The notes under the pieces were generated by a model that had not been told where the DNA came from, searched no databases, and worked only from the letters and a program-made list of their open reading frames with translations. The position numbers and the translations under genes were made by a program. Shown here one piece after another: positions 41,520-53,095 of a stretch of DNA of 64,000 nt (the first letter of the stretch is position 1; the number at the start of each line of letters is the position of its first letter). The stretch covers positions 123,251,444 to 123,315,443 of the forward strand of contig OX375876.1 of assembly GCA_947359465.1 (NCBI GenBank). The letters run 5' to 3'. The stretch comes from Metellina segmentata. Its lineage: Eukaryota > Arthropoda > Arachnida > Araneae > Tetragnathidae.

Positions 41520-42330
41520 GAACAGTGATGGTCCTAGAACATTTTCTAAGTGGTGTGAGATCTCCTAGTTGTGCCCCAACACCATAAATTTCAGAGCACC
41601 TTCAATGCAGTCAGTTAACCGATCCATTAAACGACATATACACAATATTTTATTTTTTAGTAAGAATTATGATAATTGTTTGATTAAAAAAACTTATATT
41701 CGATTAGAAGATTTTTATTAAACAGCAGATCATGAAAAAACTCAACTTACTATATGGACACCTTTCTCGATTTAACACTGACAAATTTCTGTATTAGGTC
41801 GAAATAATTTATCAATGTCACATTTTCAATGGATATAATTGCAAAATCCGAAAATTTTTCCTGACACATAGTCGAAAGTAAATAAGTTTTAATAAGCTTT
41901 AGTTTCTAAAACTTCGTTCACCTGTATTCAGTGAAAGGTATTGTTAGATTTTCTCGCGAATTGTTCGTTCGATCGAAAGCACGACCATAGTGCTCACGAC
42001 TCATAAGTCGGCCTTGTTATCCTACCATCAATTAAAACTTTGGTGAGTTTAGTTGTTTTTATGTACAAAATGATTTCACATTTCAGTTATATTAAGTCTA
42101 TTGTTCGTTTTTCCATACAGAAATATTTGGACATGCGACATCTAGTGTTAAAAACAAAAATAAATCTCACACTCACCTACGTAGTTTAGTAATGCTTGCT
42201 ACTGATGTTTAGTAAAAGTTACACCAACTGACTGTACTGTAGTTTTCTCTGTACAGTATTTGATTTCGACGCCCCCCAAAGGCAGCGCCCGGTGCGGTTG
42301 CTCTGCTCGCTCTGCCCTAGGGCACCCGCT
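41520..42330 (-). repeat. Unclassified dispersed repeat, copy 2 (inverted)
   Basis: Reverse complement of blocks in 2790-4160 and 56230-56830, including the GTCAGTTAACCGATCC block, the CTATATGGACACCTTTCTCG block and the AAGTCTATTGTTCG...ATTTGGACATGCGACATC block. Confidence 0.65.
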
Positions 42331-42390
42331 GCGTGTGTTCATAGGAAGACATGGACATACACGTGTAAGGTGTTCCCATTTGGAGATAAG

Positions 42391-43173
42391 TAGAGCAACT
42401 TTTTGCGACAAATGCAATTTTTTTTTCACACGTTCTACGCTGCATGTAAAGTACTAAAACCAAAATTCTTCCTTCTTGGGCTGTATTGTAAGCGAGTTAT
42501 AACCGAAACATAAATGCAACTTTTGGCATAAATGCAGCAACCTGCAACTTTTTAAAGTTTAGCTTAAAATGAATTAATATGAAATTGCTATTTCATTTTC
42601 TGTCCTCTGAACCAACCCTTTGATCAAGTGTGTCTGATCTTGCGGATGGCGGATCAAACAAGAAGTTCACAGAAAGAAGGTGTTTCGTCCTAATAGACGA
42701 AAGTGAAATAAATGTCAATATGTACTTTTAACACATTGGTTGGCACTCTTGATAATCCAGAGAAAACCTGCGTAATCAACTGCAGAGTTTGCGAGGTGAG
42801 TGTCAATCATCAATATGTTGTTCGCATGGTAGATGACGTTTTAATATCTCTGAATGTTGAGCGAAAGGATTTTGTGCTTCTGCTATCCGATACAGCACAT
42901 TATATGACTGCGGCTGGTGCAGTTTTTCAATATTATACAAATTACTGTTCAAGGATCGGCCATTCAACGTTCTTCTGTATTTAATGATGCATTACAACAC
43001 TGTTGTACACGACTAAAATTGTCAATATATTTTGAATTTTTTCATTTTTACGAATAATTCATTTTAGAATTTAGTGTATTAAAAGAAAATGCAACTTTAT
43101 TTCCATAAATACAACTTTAGTGAATGATAAATGCAACTTTTCCCATTTTTACTGCAACAAAAAAGTTGCCCTA
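42391..43173 (+). mobile_element. hAT transposon, internally deleted, 783 bp, with empty site in paralogue
   Basis: Ends TAGAGCAACTTTTTGCGACA and, from the right, TAGGGCAACTTTTTTGTTGC. GAGATAAG flanks both sides exactly (42383-42390, 43174-43181). The inverted paralogous arm carries a single GAGATAAG (56173-56180 on the minus strand) with the flanks directly joined, which is a true empty site. Confidence 0.95.
42712..42984 (+). pseudogene. hAT transposase fragment
   Basis: A 90-codon frame contains RKDFVLLLSDTAHYMTAAG, matching the conserved middle of hAT transposases in which a catalytic aspartate is followed by an xYMxxAG motif. It ends soon after without the zinc-finger or C-terminal dimerisation domain. 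It is what is left of the element's transposase after internal deletion. Confidence 0.65.
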
Positions 43174-43212
43174 GAGATAAGTGACGATTAACAAACAGTT
43201 ATTCTTTTTCAG

Positions 43213-43460
43213 GTCTCACCATGTACCTAACCTATGGTGTTGGTCACAGCAAACTTAATGCCACACCTCCAAAATCGACTTTATTGCAGCCAGGTGCGTC
43301 ACTGGCTCAAACCTGGGGGTCCTTGGAGCGAGAATCTTCATTAGACCCTAAAAGACCGCCATTATCTGCAATGGGGAAGACCCCAGAGAAAACAAAATAC
43401 CCAGTCACTGCTACTCTCTCTCAGGAGTACTTGGTGAACAACGTGGATGCAAGTCCTTGA
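43213..43460 (+). CDS. SLC7A4: Cationic amino acid transporter (SLC7A4-type), last exon
   Basis: 248-nt coding part after acceptor TTTTTCAG (to 43212), with stop TGA at 43458-43460. The split glycine codon from exon 2 is completed, then LTMYLTYGVGHSKLN, the end of the last membrane helix and the YGxxHSKL signature at the start of the cytoplasmic tail of CAT proteins. The tail is hydrophilic, ending TLSQEYLVNNVDASP. The second copy at 55894-56141 differs at 11 of about 82 residues. Intron 2 is 20,482 bp. Confidence 0.9.
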
Positions 43461-43746
43461 AGACATAACGAATTACAAGCGTCGCATTTGTACGCGGACC
43501 AGGTGGTCACCATTGCTAACAAAAGACAAACATATCTAACTCTAAAGCACGCCAAGTGAGAAACCAAATTTCCAGAGGTGATCTGTGCAAAAAAGGTGCT
43601 AGTGTGAAGAACATAGGGTAGGTGTACCAAATATCGCCTACCTTAACTTTTTCTCTGTATCTCAGCTTCCTGGGTTAGGAAATCAAGCTGGAGACTAAAT
43701 GAATGTCACTAAAAACTATTCTACTTTGGTTTCCTGAGATCATATA

Positions 43747-44321
43747 CAGGGTGTCATCAAAATAATGGAAACACACTGGATTTATATGGAATCCTTTACT
43801 AATATGGCTGTTTATGAAGGTGCCTCCTAACTGTAATTATTGACACTGGAGAATCCAGATGCTAATTGAGCTCTGCGGTCACTTTGGTTGCAGTTGTTTT
43901 CTTCTTAGACATTACAATCCGCTTCAATACCCGTCGGTCTCTTTCATTCAGCTTCTCCTTCCGTCCACTATTTTGCTTTGCCGAGCTTGTCTTGCCGCGC
44001 TGTGTGTACGATGTCATGACTTGAGACACCGTACTTCTAGAAACACCTAAAAACTGGGATGTTTCGGTCACAGTTGCTCCAACTAGTCGGGCCCCTACAA
44101 TTTGGCCTCTTTGAAAGTCTGTGGGGTCTGACATTTTACGCTTTTGACAAAAATCCACGACGTATACAACATCACTAAAGCTACCGCATTCTATCATGAT
44201 ATATAGTACTTTTTATATTAAAAAAAAAACTGTTAGCTAGGATTATATTTTATTGCTTACGAAGCGCATTCTTAAATGTCACTTTTATTCCTAGTGTTTC
44301 TATTATTTTGATAACCACCTG
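43747..44321 (-). mobile_element. Tc1/mariner-type element with only the transposase N-terminus, 575 bp
   Basis: Inverted ends CAGGGTGTCATCAAAATAAT and, from the right, CAGGTGGTTATCAAAATAAT, flanked by TA (43745-43746, 44322-44323). The minus-strand frame (start at about 44134) holds MSDPTDFQRGQIVGARLVG, then TETSQFLGVSRSTVSQVM (helix-turn-helix) and ERDRRVLKRIVMSKKKTTA. The DDE domain is deleted. Confidence 0.9.
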
Positions 44322-44323
44322 TA

Positions 44324-45559
44324 AATACCTTCTTTACTTATGGTAGTTTAAGTTAACTTGTAAAACTTCAAAAAATTTCCCAAAAGTGTATTCCTAATAT
44401 CGCTTTCCCCTGTTCCTACTACTACCCACCAGTCGAAATGAGGAGCTACTATTAAAAACGAGTTGCTAGTAGAGAATACATACCTACCTTTAGTATTTAA
44501 TGTACTTTCAAGTCATATAAACGAAATTATGATTTGATAGCACTTACTTGGATATTCCCTGAATGGATTGGAGACAAAAAAACACACTGTGATCACAGCC
44601 TCCAATACTTCAGATGCAATAGTTTTGTTGATATAACTGATAGGAAACTTTCCTGTGGCGCTACGTGTGGCAAAACACTAGACCGTCAAGGTAACTACAT
44701 AAACTCATAGATGTCGCGCATAGTAGCTTGCAAACACGAGTAGGTGATATTAAGAACCGAGGCAATATTTGGAACACCAAAGACCCTATCTTGTTCACTG
44801 GTAATATTTTAAAATTTATTCCTACAGTTTAATGTAAAATGCCCTCTCCACAAATTTATTTGTGGTCCCCAAGGATTTGGTACCCCTTTATGCTCCGATT
44901 AAGTGACATGCGTCATGTAGACCTTTCAATGCTATTTCAGGGCCATTATTGAGAGTCGATAAGAGAAATGAGAGATGTCCTTAAAATAAGCACGTTAAGT
45001 GTTTGTTTTATATTAATAAAACGGTACCGTTGGAAAGCTGTAAATAATGTTTTAATCTTTTGTTTTCAGTTTCAAATCAAAAGCACGTGGATCACACGTA
45101 TGAAATCCGTGTTTGGTGTGTGTTCCTTTTGTTATATATTTCGAAAATGTATGAGTAGCTTACAAAAAAATTATGGTTAGTTGTTTAAGAAGCTCCGATA
45201 CCTTATATGGACATATCCATGTAAATAATAAAAATTATACTGTGGAATTTTCGTTTTGATACTGGATATCGAGAACAGCCTTAAAGGATTTTGGAAAACA
45301 CAAGCTGATACATTTTGTGTTCCTTTTTAGTGATTTCAAATCTCGCCTGCGAAATCGCCATACATGCAGTTAAAACAAAAATTTAGAATATACAGGAATT
45401 TTATATTTTTTTGTATTCCCTAGAAAAGTATTCGCTTCAGGATTATCTGCTATCCGAGTATTTATATTTTACTACACAATTTTCTAGGAGGGGGCACACA
45501 GGAAGTAAAATGAAGAATGTTTTTACAATACCCGATCAGTTGAACAACTGCGGGTAGGC
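44324..45559. other. No recognised gene
   Basis: Short AT-biased frames only (for example 44968-45180), without recognisable domains. Confidence 0.45.
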
Positions 45560-45778
45560 ACTACAGGGCAGATTTGTGAACCTCTTTGCCCCAAAATTAC
45601 CCCGGCACACCCAGCGGCGGCCCTAGGGCGGTGCGACCGCTACCTTTGAGGCGACTGCTACCTTTGAAATAAAATACTGCATGGAGAAAACTATTGCTGT
45701 TTGTCCAGTCAGTTTTTTAACACCAGATGTCGCATGTCCAAATATTTCTCGCAGGAAAAGCGTACGATAGACTAAATA
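45560..45778 (+). repeat. Unclassified dispersed repeat, copy 3, split by a Tigger element
   Basis: It carries the GCAGGAAAAGCGTACGATAG block and stops at TA 45777-45778, where a Tigger element begins. The repeat resumes at 49294 with a GAAGTGAAATGTG word equivalent to the ATGAAATGTGAAA word at 2960. Confidence 0.65.
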
Positions 45779-46365
45779 CAGTGAACTCGCGTTTTTACGA
45801 ACCTCCTATTTAAAAACTGTACAGCTTTACGTTGGTCCCGAACAGCATCTCTACTATAATAAAAGAAAGTGTTTGTCTGTTTGTTGTTATGTACAAGTTC
45901 CTGACGAATCTATGGCACTTACAGTAATGGAATTCGTTAAATATTAAGCACTTACAGTAATGGGATTTGACGTGTCCTAATTTTTTGCAATTTTTGTACG
46001 AGGCCCGAATTTTAAAATTCAATCTAGAACACTTTAAAATTAATTTAATGACGTATTTAATTTTGTTAATAATAATTATTGTTTTCCTTAGAATGGCAAC
46101 AGCACAAAAGATCAAAGATTCTAAATTTATTTGTTTCGTTTCGGTTTTATTTTGCGGAGTAATTATTTTGCAGTGGACGATACGAAACAAATAAAGTTTT
46201 GATTGGAGTTATATAGTTCTTTTTTCTATCTTCTAGACCGTTAAAGATAAGTACAAATTTCAACGGATTGGAAATCTGCGGAAAATTTCACATTAGATTA
46301 ATACGTAAAAATATGATTTTCCTTAAATAAATAATTTTCAAGTTGTAACTTTATATTTTTTGATA

Positions 46366-48122
46366 AGGTAATTCCGGGTGAGACGTCCCGCCTGTAGAGA
46401 TGCCCCACATGATATAATTTTGAAACTTTACTCTAAGTGGCTTTCCTAGGTCCTTGAATGTTTCAGTTAGATGTTTGGTGTGCTATGAATGTTTTGTCAC
46501 ATCAACTTTTGTTTTCTGCTATCTCAACAACATTTTAAGAAGTAGTACCATATCTTTTTTACTCCGTTATAAGATTGATGTTGTAGTGTAAGGCTGGCAC
46601 TCGATAATTTGAATGAATTTTTTTTATGTAAGCATAAAAACCTGTAGCCAGGAGTTGATCAGTCGACTTTAGGCAGTTTACCGCCATCTTTGCTGTCTTG
46701 TACTTTGGACAGTTGCCGAGGCATCTCTCCCATAGCAAAAGAATAGACGCCCCACATATATTTAGGAGAGATACCCCATATACATTTTCAGGGAGAGATG
46801 CCACGCATCCTACGTAAATTGTTATGATTTACTGGACTTTGCTGACAAGAATCAGATTATAATTATATGCCTTCCAAGTCATACAATACAAACTCTTCAG
46901 CCTCTTGACATGTCTTTTTTTAAGCCATTAAAACATTTCTTTAAAGTTGAAGCACGAAAATGGGTTATTCATCAACCAGGAAGAACAATTGGAAGAATCT
47001 AAGCTTCCTAATTAATTGGTAGAGCGTGGGAAAAGGCAGCTCCTGTCGACACTGCTATCAATGGTTTTCGGGAGACGGGAATTATCCCTCTAAGCCAATC
47101 AGTGATTCTGAACCACTTCTTTGCCATCAATGAAGAAATGAACAAGACGGATGAAAAGTCCCTAAATTGTGCGCAGTTATCAGGTTTTGGTACTCAACAG
47201 ACAACAACCCCGACAAAATTATTGCATCAGATTTTGTCTGTAGAATCTCTTGGTACTCTTGGGATGCATAGAAGAAAGACCCAGAAAGAGAAAGAAAGAG
47301 TCGGCTAAGAGACTTACATCCCAAGAACATCCAAGAAAAACAGTTAAAATCCGCCAACAAACGTAACAAGGTATCAAAAAAGCTGATGGACAACAAAAGT
47401 GATCCTACATGCAATTGTCTCGAATGTGGGGAAAACTATTATTCTACAAAATAATTGGTAGATTGGATTAAAAGTGTTAAGTGTACTAAATGGTTACATG
47501 AATCATGAAAAATGTACGGGGATCTGTGCAATATTTATGGGAAAGCAAAATTACTGAGGACAAGGAGAAAATTGAATATTTTCGACAGTTTTTGTTATAC
47601 TTAATAACTTAATAATATTTTAATACTGTTTAAACAAATAATTTAGTATCTTTCTAGCAAACTGATTTTTTTAATAGTTTTAATGTGTTGTACTACATTT
47701 TGTTTGTTTTATTTTAAATATGTTTCATTAAAAACTTTTTACATCTTGTCTATAGTTGTTAAACATTTCAATACTTTATAAATTAATGCTAAAGTAGTAT
47801 TTTATTAAAATCACTTACTTTTAATATGTTATATACATTTATAACCTTTTATGTTTTAAAAATAACTGACTTGTATAGGTAGGGCATCTCTCCCATGTAA
47901 AGTGATTGAACACACACGGAACTTGTGAGAGATGGCCAAATGTAGTGCAGTCACATTTTCATTTTTTTCTATAGAAAATTTACAGTAGAGTACAAAACAA
48001 CTATTCTGTATTGATAAGCAATAACTATTATGTATGCCCACACCTTTTCGTTTTTATTGTTCATACCTAATTTAATTTATAACGTCTTTACTTTAAGTGG
48101 GCCATCTGTCCCGGAATTACCT
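46366..48122 (+). mobile_element. pogo/Tigger-like transposon B, nested in A, 1757 bp
   Basis: Ends AGGTAATTCCGGGTGAGA and, from the right, AGGTAATTCCGGGACAGA, flanked by TA (46364-46365, 48123-48124). It contains the C-terminal transposase remnant described separately. The N-terminal half of the gene is missing or unreadable. Confidence 0.87.
46819..47140 (+). pseudogene. pogo-type transposase C-terminal fragment
   Basis: The plus strand reads DFADKNQIIIICLPSHTIQ, then LQPLDMSFFKPLKHFFKVEA, RKWVIHQPGRTIGRI, a stop, and WEKAAPVDTAINGFRETGII with a following PLSQSVILNHF. This is the conserved DDE C-terminal region of pogo/Tigger/Jerky transposases (CLPxHTxxLQPLDxxxFxPLK). It holds at least one stop and is dead. 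Confidence 0.8.
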
Positions 48123-49599
48123 TATACGAACTCCGCTGCGAGCTTCGTTTGATTCGAGAAATCACAGATTTCATTTCCTGCGCTCAAACCATTGCACAGC
48201 GAAGGAAAGCAAAACAAATAAAAAAAACATTTTGACTGGCATTGTTTAGTTCTTTTATCTAAAATTTAAATCGTTATAGATAGATTTAAAAAATTTCAAC
48301 GGATTTGAAATCTGCGAAAAATTTTACACTAGATGGATACCAGATACTTTGATACTCTTTTAATAAATAAATTTTCAATTAAATATTTATATTTTCGCAA
48401 GAGATTGTGACGTCACGCCTATTGGATCTCTCGCAATTCGAATTTGACCGCATTTGAGAATGAGCGTTGCTCGTTATGGCTATTTACAATAGGCTACGAA
48501 TTCCCATTTGGTTTGAGCAGCAAACCAAACGGGATTTCGTAACAATCACCGGGGATTAGAGAGTATTGGTCACACCTGACCTCACGAAAAGAACTGTCAC
48601 GCTTCAACGCCGTGCTGGCCACGCAGTGGCTAGTTCTGTATAAACAGTGTTAATTTCTCTTCCGATTTACGAACTAAAATTACACTTTCTTTTTTACAAA
48701 CTCAGTTTCCTCACTTCTTTTCACTGTCTTCCTTTAGACAAGAAAAATTTGACGGGAAAGGGTGACATTTCTTCAGACTGATTAGACTTTGGACCTCCCG
48801 AGTTGGTAAAGGAGGGGGGGGGGCGGTAATATTCCCAGTAACGTTTCAAGAGTAATTCTACGTAGATGAAGCCTTGACCCAGGAACTTCGTCGAAAGGAT
48901 CCTCAATTTCCTGAAAACCTTAGATTTCATGATTTTCTGACTGCATCAGGTGAAGAACGGCAATGCCGAAGAACAATCCGATGAAGAAGAATGCGTAGAG
49001 GTCGGCCAACTATCAAAGAAGCCACAGAATGGCTGTCAGGACTACATCGGTTTTTAGAAGCAGTTGACAATTTTTAGATGTTTCACAACATCAACTCTAT
49101 GGAATCGTATGTTTACCGAAGTGCTGTCATAAAGATAACGAAGGTAGCTGAACATTTTTTTGGAATCGCTGATGTATAAAGATTACTGGAAGTTGCATTT
49201 GTTATTTCTTTAAATTCCATTACAATTTACGAACTTTCGATTTTACGAATATTTTATTCGGTCCCCACTAGTTTGTAAAAACGGGAGCCACTGTAGAAGT
49301 GAAATGTGGTGAAGTACAGGCCAAAGTTTCTGTTTGATTAGCCATTGAATGTATTTGAATAAATTTCACGCTATCGATAGAGATGGTGGTACTATACAAC
49401 AACATACTATACAACACCTGTAGCAGGACCCCAAAAAACCGCTATGCAATTAGCCAAAACTTTTTAGTGTGTTTTCGCAATGAAACCACTTTACTTGAAA
49501 AGGATTTAATGAGAAATGTTGGAACGGTCAATTATTGGTGGGTAGTCAAGAACGAACGGGTTCACCCAACATTTGAATTTATGAACGAAACTATACATG

Positions 49600-49800
49600 T
49601 ATACACCGACCAATCTGTCAGGTTGCTGGCTTCTTGTTCGAAAGCCTCCTGGTTCGAATCATTGGCCTCGTTCGAGTCCGGGGTAAGATATGGATGTTTG
49701 GAGTGAATGTGTGGCAGCTAAACGGTTTGTGCCTTCAATGTATGGTATGTATGTGAGTTGTAAGATGAAACCACACCCCTTTGTGTTACCACCAAGTGGT
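49600..49800 (+). mobile_element. Diverged tRNA-headed SINE (family A-like)
   Basis: It contains ACCGACCAATCTGTCAGGTT, a head resembling family A, and a B-box-like TGGTTCGAATCATTGG. The downstream part is diverged. No target duplication recognised. Confidence 0.5.
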
Positions 49801-50444
49801 TCTAATTCAGCACTTGTGGTGCCATGATGACTTTATGTTCAATTGTCCGGGAATTGGGAATAAATAATTATATATTTAGATAATGTTCTCTATTTAAAAA
49901 AGGTGATAATAATTTTCCAACTATTACATGACAATATTTATTAACTCTACTAATTATGTAATATTAATTATAAATACACAGAATATAACAACACATAAAT
50001 TGATCAGTGCATAAATATTAGCTAACAAATAGGACTTGGACATGGAAGTTTTACTTTTTTTAACAAACTTCCCAGCTGCATTATAATCTTATAAAAAGCA
50101 TTGAGCAATAAAATTGAAACTTAAGATTGAAATATATTGGCCGGAAATGTTCGAATTGTAAGCCTTACAAAAACATTCGATTTAGGACTTTTAAAAATTT
50201 GGTCACAAAAATATTTCATTAAAGTAGTGAACATTCATTAAAATATCTTGCTGTGTGCTTTTTCAATTCACTATCACGCAAACTAAATAAGCACATGCTG
50301 ATGGTAAACATTTAAGTTTTTAAAATATCGTTGAATTCAATTTAGTGTTATATGTTCGAAATGTTTTTGTCCTTTCTCGGTTTTATTGCTGTGGTGATGG
50401 AATTCAACAAATCTTAGTTCTAGTTTATTCGTACCGAGAACGGT
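49801..50444. other. AT-rich spacer, nothing recognised
   Basis: No gene, RNA or repeat boundary seen. Confidence 0.45.
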
Positions 50445-50870
50445 AATTTTCCGTTTGCTGGGTACTAAAAAATCGCCAAGCCTAAAAAATAACGCAGTTA
50501 ACGCCAAGCGTAATTGTTGACGCGAAAAGAATATTTCCAGGCATTTGTTATAGGATTGTTTTAAAGTTATGATAAAACTTTTTAGTTAGTTTGGCTGAGG
50601 TATCGCTGATTTTGGCGGTTTTTTTGTGAGTGTATCCAGCTAACGCAGTACTTTTCCGTTAGCTGGATACCAAAAAACCGCCAAGCCTAAAAGTTGGCGC
50701 AGTAACCGCCAAGCGTAATTGTTGACGCGAAAAGAATATTTCCAGGCATTTGTGATAGGGTTGTTTTAACTTTATAAGATAAAACTCTTTAAAAGTTGTT
50801 AGTTTGGCTGAGTTATCGCTGTAATTTGTCGGTTATTGTCTTGTACCCAGTTAATGGAAAAGTACCAAAA
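50445..50870. repeat. Two-copy tandem repeat, period about 205 bp
   Basis: CGCCAAGCCTAAAA starts near 50474 and again at 50679. Each is followed by CGCCAAGCGTAATTGTTGAC, GCGAAAAGAATATTTCCAGG and the TTTGGCTGAG word. The copy edges carry inverted TTTTCCGTT-AGCTGG words, so the repeat may be derived from a transposon end. Confidence 0.7.
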
Positions 50871-51354
50871 CAGATCCTAATCTGTATAGAACGTTAACTG
50901 TTTGGGTCTATTGTCCCCTTTTCCAAAATGTAAATCTCAACGACTCCTATGTATAAAAAAGTATTATATTAATTCATCCCAATTTCAGTATTTTAAGATC
51001 TGCCTTCTTTCTAAAATCAGGGTTGCCACAGGCGACTTTTTGCTACATTTTTCAACCGTTGCGACTAGGGTTATTTTTTAAAAGCAAAATCGTCCCAAAG
51101 CTCCTATTTACAGTTTTGGCGACTTTTTAGAAAATTCACTGGGAAGGTAAGTATTTTAATTAACGTCGCACTGGAGCAACATGACGACTATTTAACACAG
51201 TCCGGGATCAAACCCGAAGGGAAAGATACGAGAGGAAATTTACCAGAGGTAGACAACAATTTTTTCCATTTTTTAACCAACATAATACCTTATTTCAGTC
51301 CGAATTGCGGTAGCCCAATCGGAAGAGAACCGGAAACTCAAGTCCAGACAAATA

Positions 51355-51500
51355 CCGTCGAGTACGCGAGAGCTCGTGCACGTTAAATCTTCCGTGATCT
51401 CGCATGTCCTCCCATTGACGTGGAAGTTTGGTGAGCGGGGTTCCAGCTCATTAGTTGACCTCGTCACCTGTCCTTGTCCATGTCATCTTGTGAAAATAGA
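51355..51500 (+). mobile_element. SINE family A body fragment
   Basis: It contains GTGCACGTTAAATCTTCCGT, the CGTGGAAGTTTGGTGAGCGG block and GTTCCAGCTCA, equivalent to the middle of the copy at 22805-23139. The tRNA head is missing. Confidence 0.6.
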
Positions 51501-51896
51501 TGAGAGGACAGTCAAACCTCTTCATCTTCTAAGAGTGCTGGCGACATAGTTTAAAAATGTGTGGTGTATAAAGGTGCGTTTTCATTTGCTGAGCCGAGCC
51601 GTTCATTGAAATTATTTTCAAAGCGAGCTTCCAGCGTTCCATGGAAAAAGAAGGAACCAATCTCGAACCAACGGGCAGTCGTCTGTTAGCCACCGGTAAT
51701 GACGATGGAGCCTGGAGGCTCGCGAGCAGAAAGAAAAGCAACGAAAAACTCGCGACGTTCGCTACGAACTACTCGCGAACTACCGTTCCAAATCTGAACC
51801 GAGAACGCCTTTGTGTTCGTTGAAAAACCGACAGGAAGTGGATCGCCACGAGCCGCTCGTTTGGCGCCCAAAACCCCGTCCAAATCATGAGAATTA
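51501..51896. other. No recognised gene
   Basis: Opposed open frames at 51529-51973 shadow one another in a GC-richer patch, with no domain I know. Confidence 0.4.
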
Positions 51897-52278
51897 AGCC
51901 CGGTGCACACATCCGGTTTTTCAACGTGCGGCAACGCAAGTGCGGTCTTTAGATTCAATGGAGTAGTGCACACATGCCTCCGGCGCCACTTCGGCGGCGA
52001 CCCACGTCCAACTTGCTTGCAATTGGTACCGTTTTGGTACTTTGTTTTCGTAAATAAATGGAATATAAATAATAATTAATAAATGGTTGTATCCAGTAAC
52101 GTCTATTTTGTTTCAAAATGTACTTTTTGTACACCAAATAAGCGAAATAAACACGTTTTCTTCGATAGAATATTTATCGCAAATGGCGCGAAATGAGTAC
52201 TTGCGTCATTTCACGGTTTTGCCTGCATAGATGGGTTTCGGTGGCGCACGTTGGAAAACCGGATGTGTGCACCGGGCC
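51897..52278. mobile_element. PIF/Harbinger-type MITE, 382 bp
   Basis: Inverted ends: AGCCCGGTGCACACATCCGG at 51897 and, from the right, GGCCCGGTGCACACATCCGG. Both are flanked by TTA (51894-51896, 52279-52281), the 3-bp TWA duplication of Harbinger elements. Non-coding. Confidence 0.85.
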
Positions 52279-52384
52279 TTAGAGGCACACGAAAGGTTCG
52301 GCTCCGCAAATGTATACGCGAATTAATATTAATTTTGGTAACCTTGATTAGTTTGAGTTTTTGGATAAATTTAATCCGGTTGCA

Positions 52385-52625
52385 ATGGATCTCCCCAAAC
52401 GAATCTTTGCGGCCAGCTTCATAATTTTAAACGGACATGACTATCTCCCAGGACATCTCCACCGGATTGGTGTGAAAGACATTCCTGACTGTCCTCTGTG
52501 TTCCACTGGAGAGACTAAATTTTAGCCATTTGACAGTTTGTGCTACTTTGTCCAACTCAAATTTTAATGTTCTACCTCTTGACAGCTATATTTCAAAGGC
52601 TAGTTTATAATGGGCTGCACGAAGA
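52385..52625 (+). pseudogene. LINE ORF2 C-terminal fragment
   Basis: The plus strand reads MDLPKRIFAASFIILNGHDY, then LPGHLHRIGVKDIPDCPLCS before a stop, with ISKASL... traces downstream. The GHxxLxxHLxRIG...CPLC pattern is the tail of arthropod Jockey-type LINE ORF2. Only this 3' tail remains, as usual for 5'-truncated LINEs. Confidence 0.7.
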
Positions 52626-52949
52626 AAAATGGTCAATACGACCCATTCCTCAATGTAATTAAAAAATTTTTTTTGGATAAATTGAAGCATTCGAGTTTCT
52701 GTGAAAGCGTGAAAAATGTTTTAAAAAGGAAAAGATACTGGAAGGTCAAGGACATAGTCTTTCATTAAACCCTCTAGGGAGCTCACACGCGTACGTTCTG
52801 CAACCCGCATTCATTCTTGCTCGATTGTTTCACCAATTAGGACCTCGACCAATAGAATCTTGGCATTCTTTCAATCAATAGATGAGGTTTTTGTTTGAGT
52901 CATAATACGTGCTGTGGGGGAAAAGCAATCATACAGTCGAAACAACTCT

Positions 52950-53095
52950 TGACGCTCCGACCTACTTCGAATTCGTCATTTGACCGTGATTCAAATTACG
53001 TGGTGTCTCGGATCTTTTCCTTCGGGTTTGATCCCGGACCGTCGCCAATGGCCCGTTGTGTTGCTCAAGTACGATGTTAATTAAAATACCTACGA
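52950..53095 (+). mobile_element. SINE family A, 3' body fragment
   Basis: Matches the 3' half of the full copy: the CATTTGACCGTGATTCAAAT block and GATCCCGGACCGTCGCCAAT, ending TGTTGCTCAAGTACGATGTT. Confidence 0.65.

Larger units (their letters stand above)
41240..43625 (+). repeat. Arm A2 of the inverted gene duplication (partner 55745-57830)
   Basis: Intron 2 end, exon 3 and about 165 bp of 3' untranslated region are mirrored at 55745-57830. Homology ends near 43625 just after a CACTTGGCG/GGTGATCTGTGC region. The 783-bp hAT element at 42391-43173 is the main difference. Confidence 0.85.
45779..49293. mobile_element. pogo/Tigger-like transposon A, hosting a second Tigger
   Basis: Ends CAGTGAACTCGCGTTTTTAC (45779) and, from the right, CAGTGGCTCCCGTTTTTACA (ending 49293), flanked by TA on both sides. 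The interior near 48950-49160 keeps a plus-strand trace of a pogo-type transposase end (RRGRPTIKEATEWLSGLHRF, then MESYVYRSAVIKI). Removing the nested element leaves about 1.76 kb. Confidence 0.8.
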
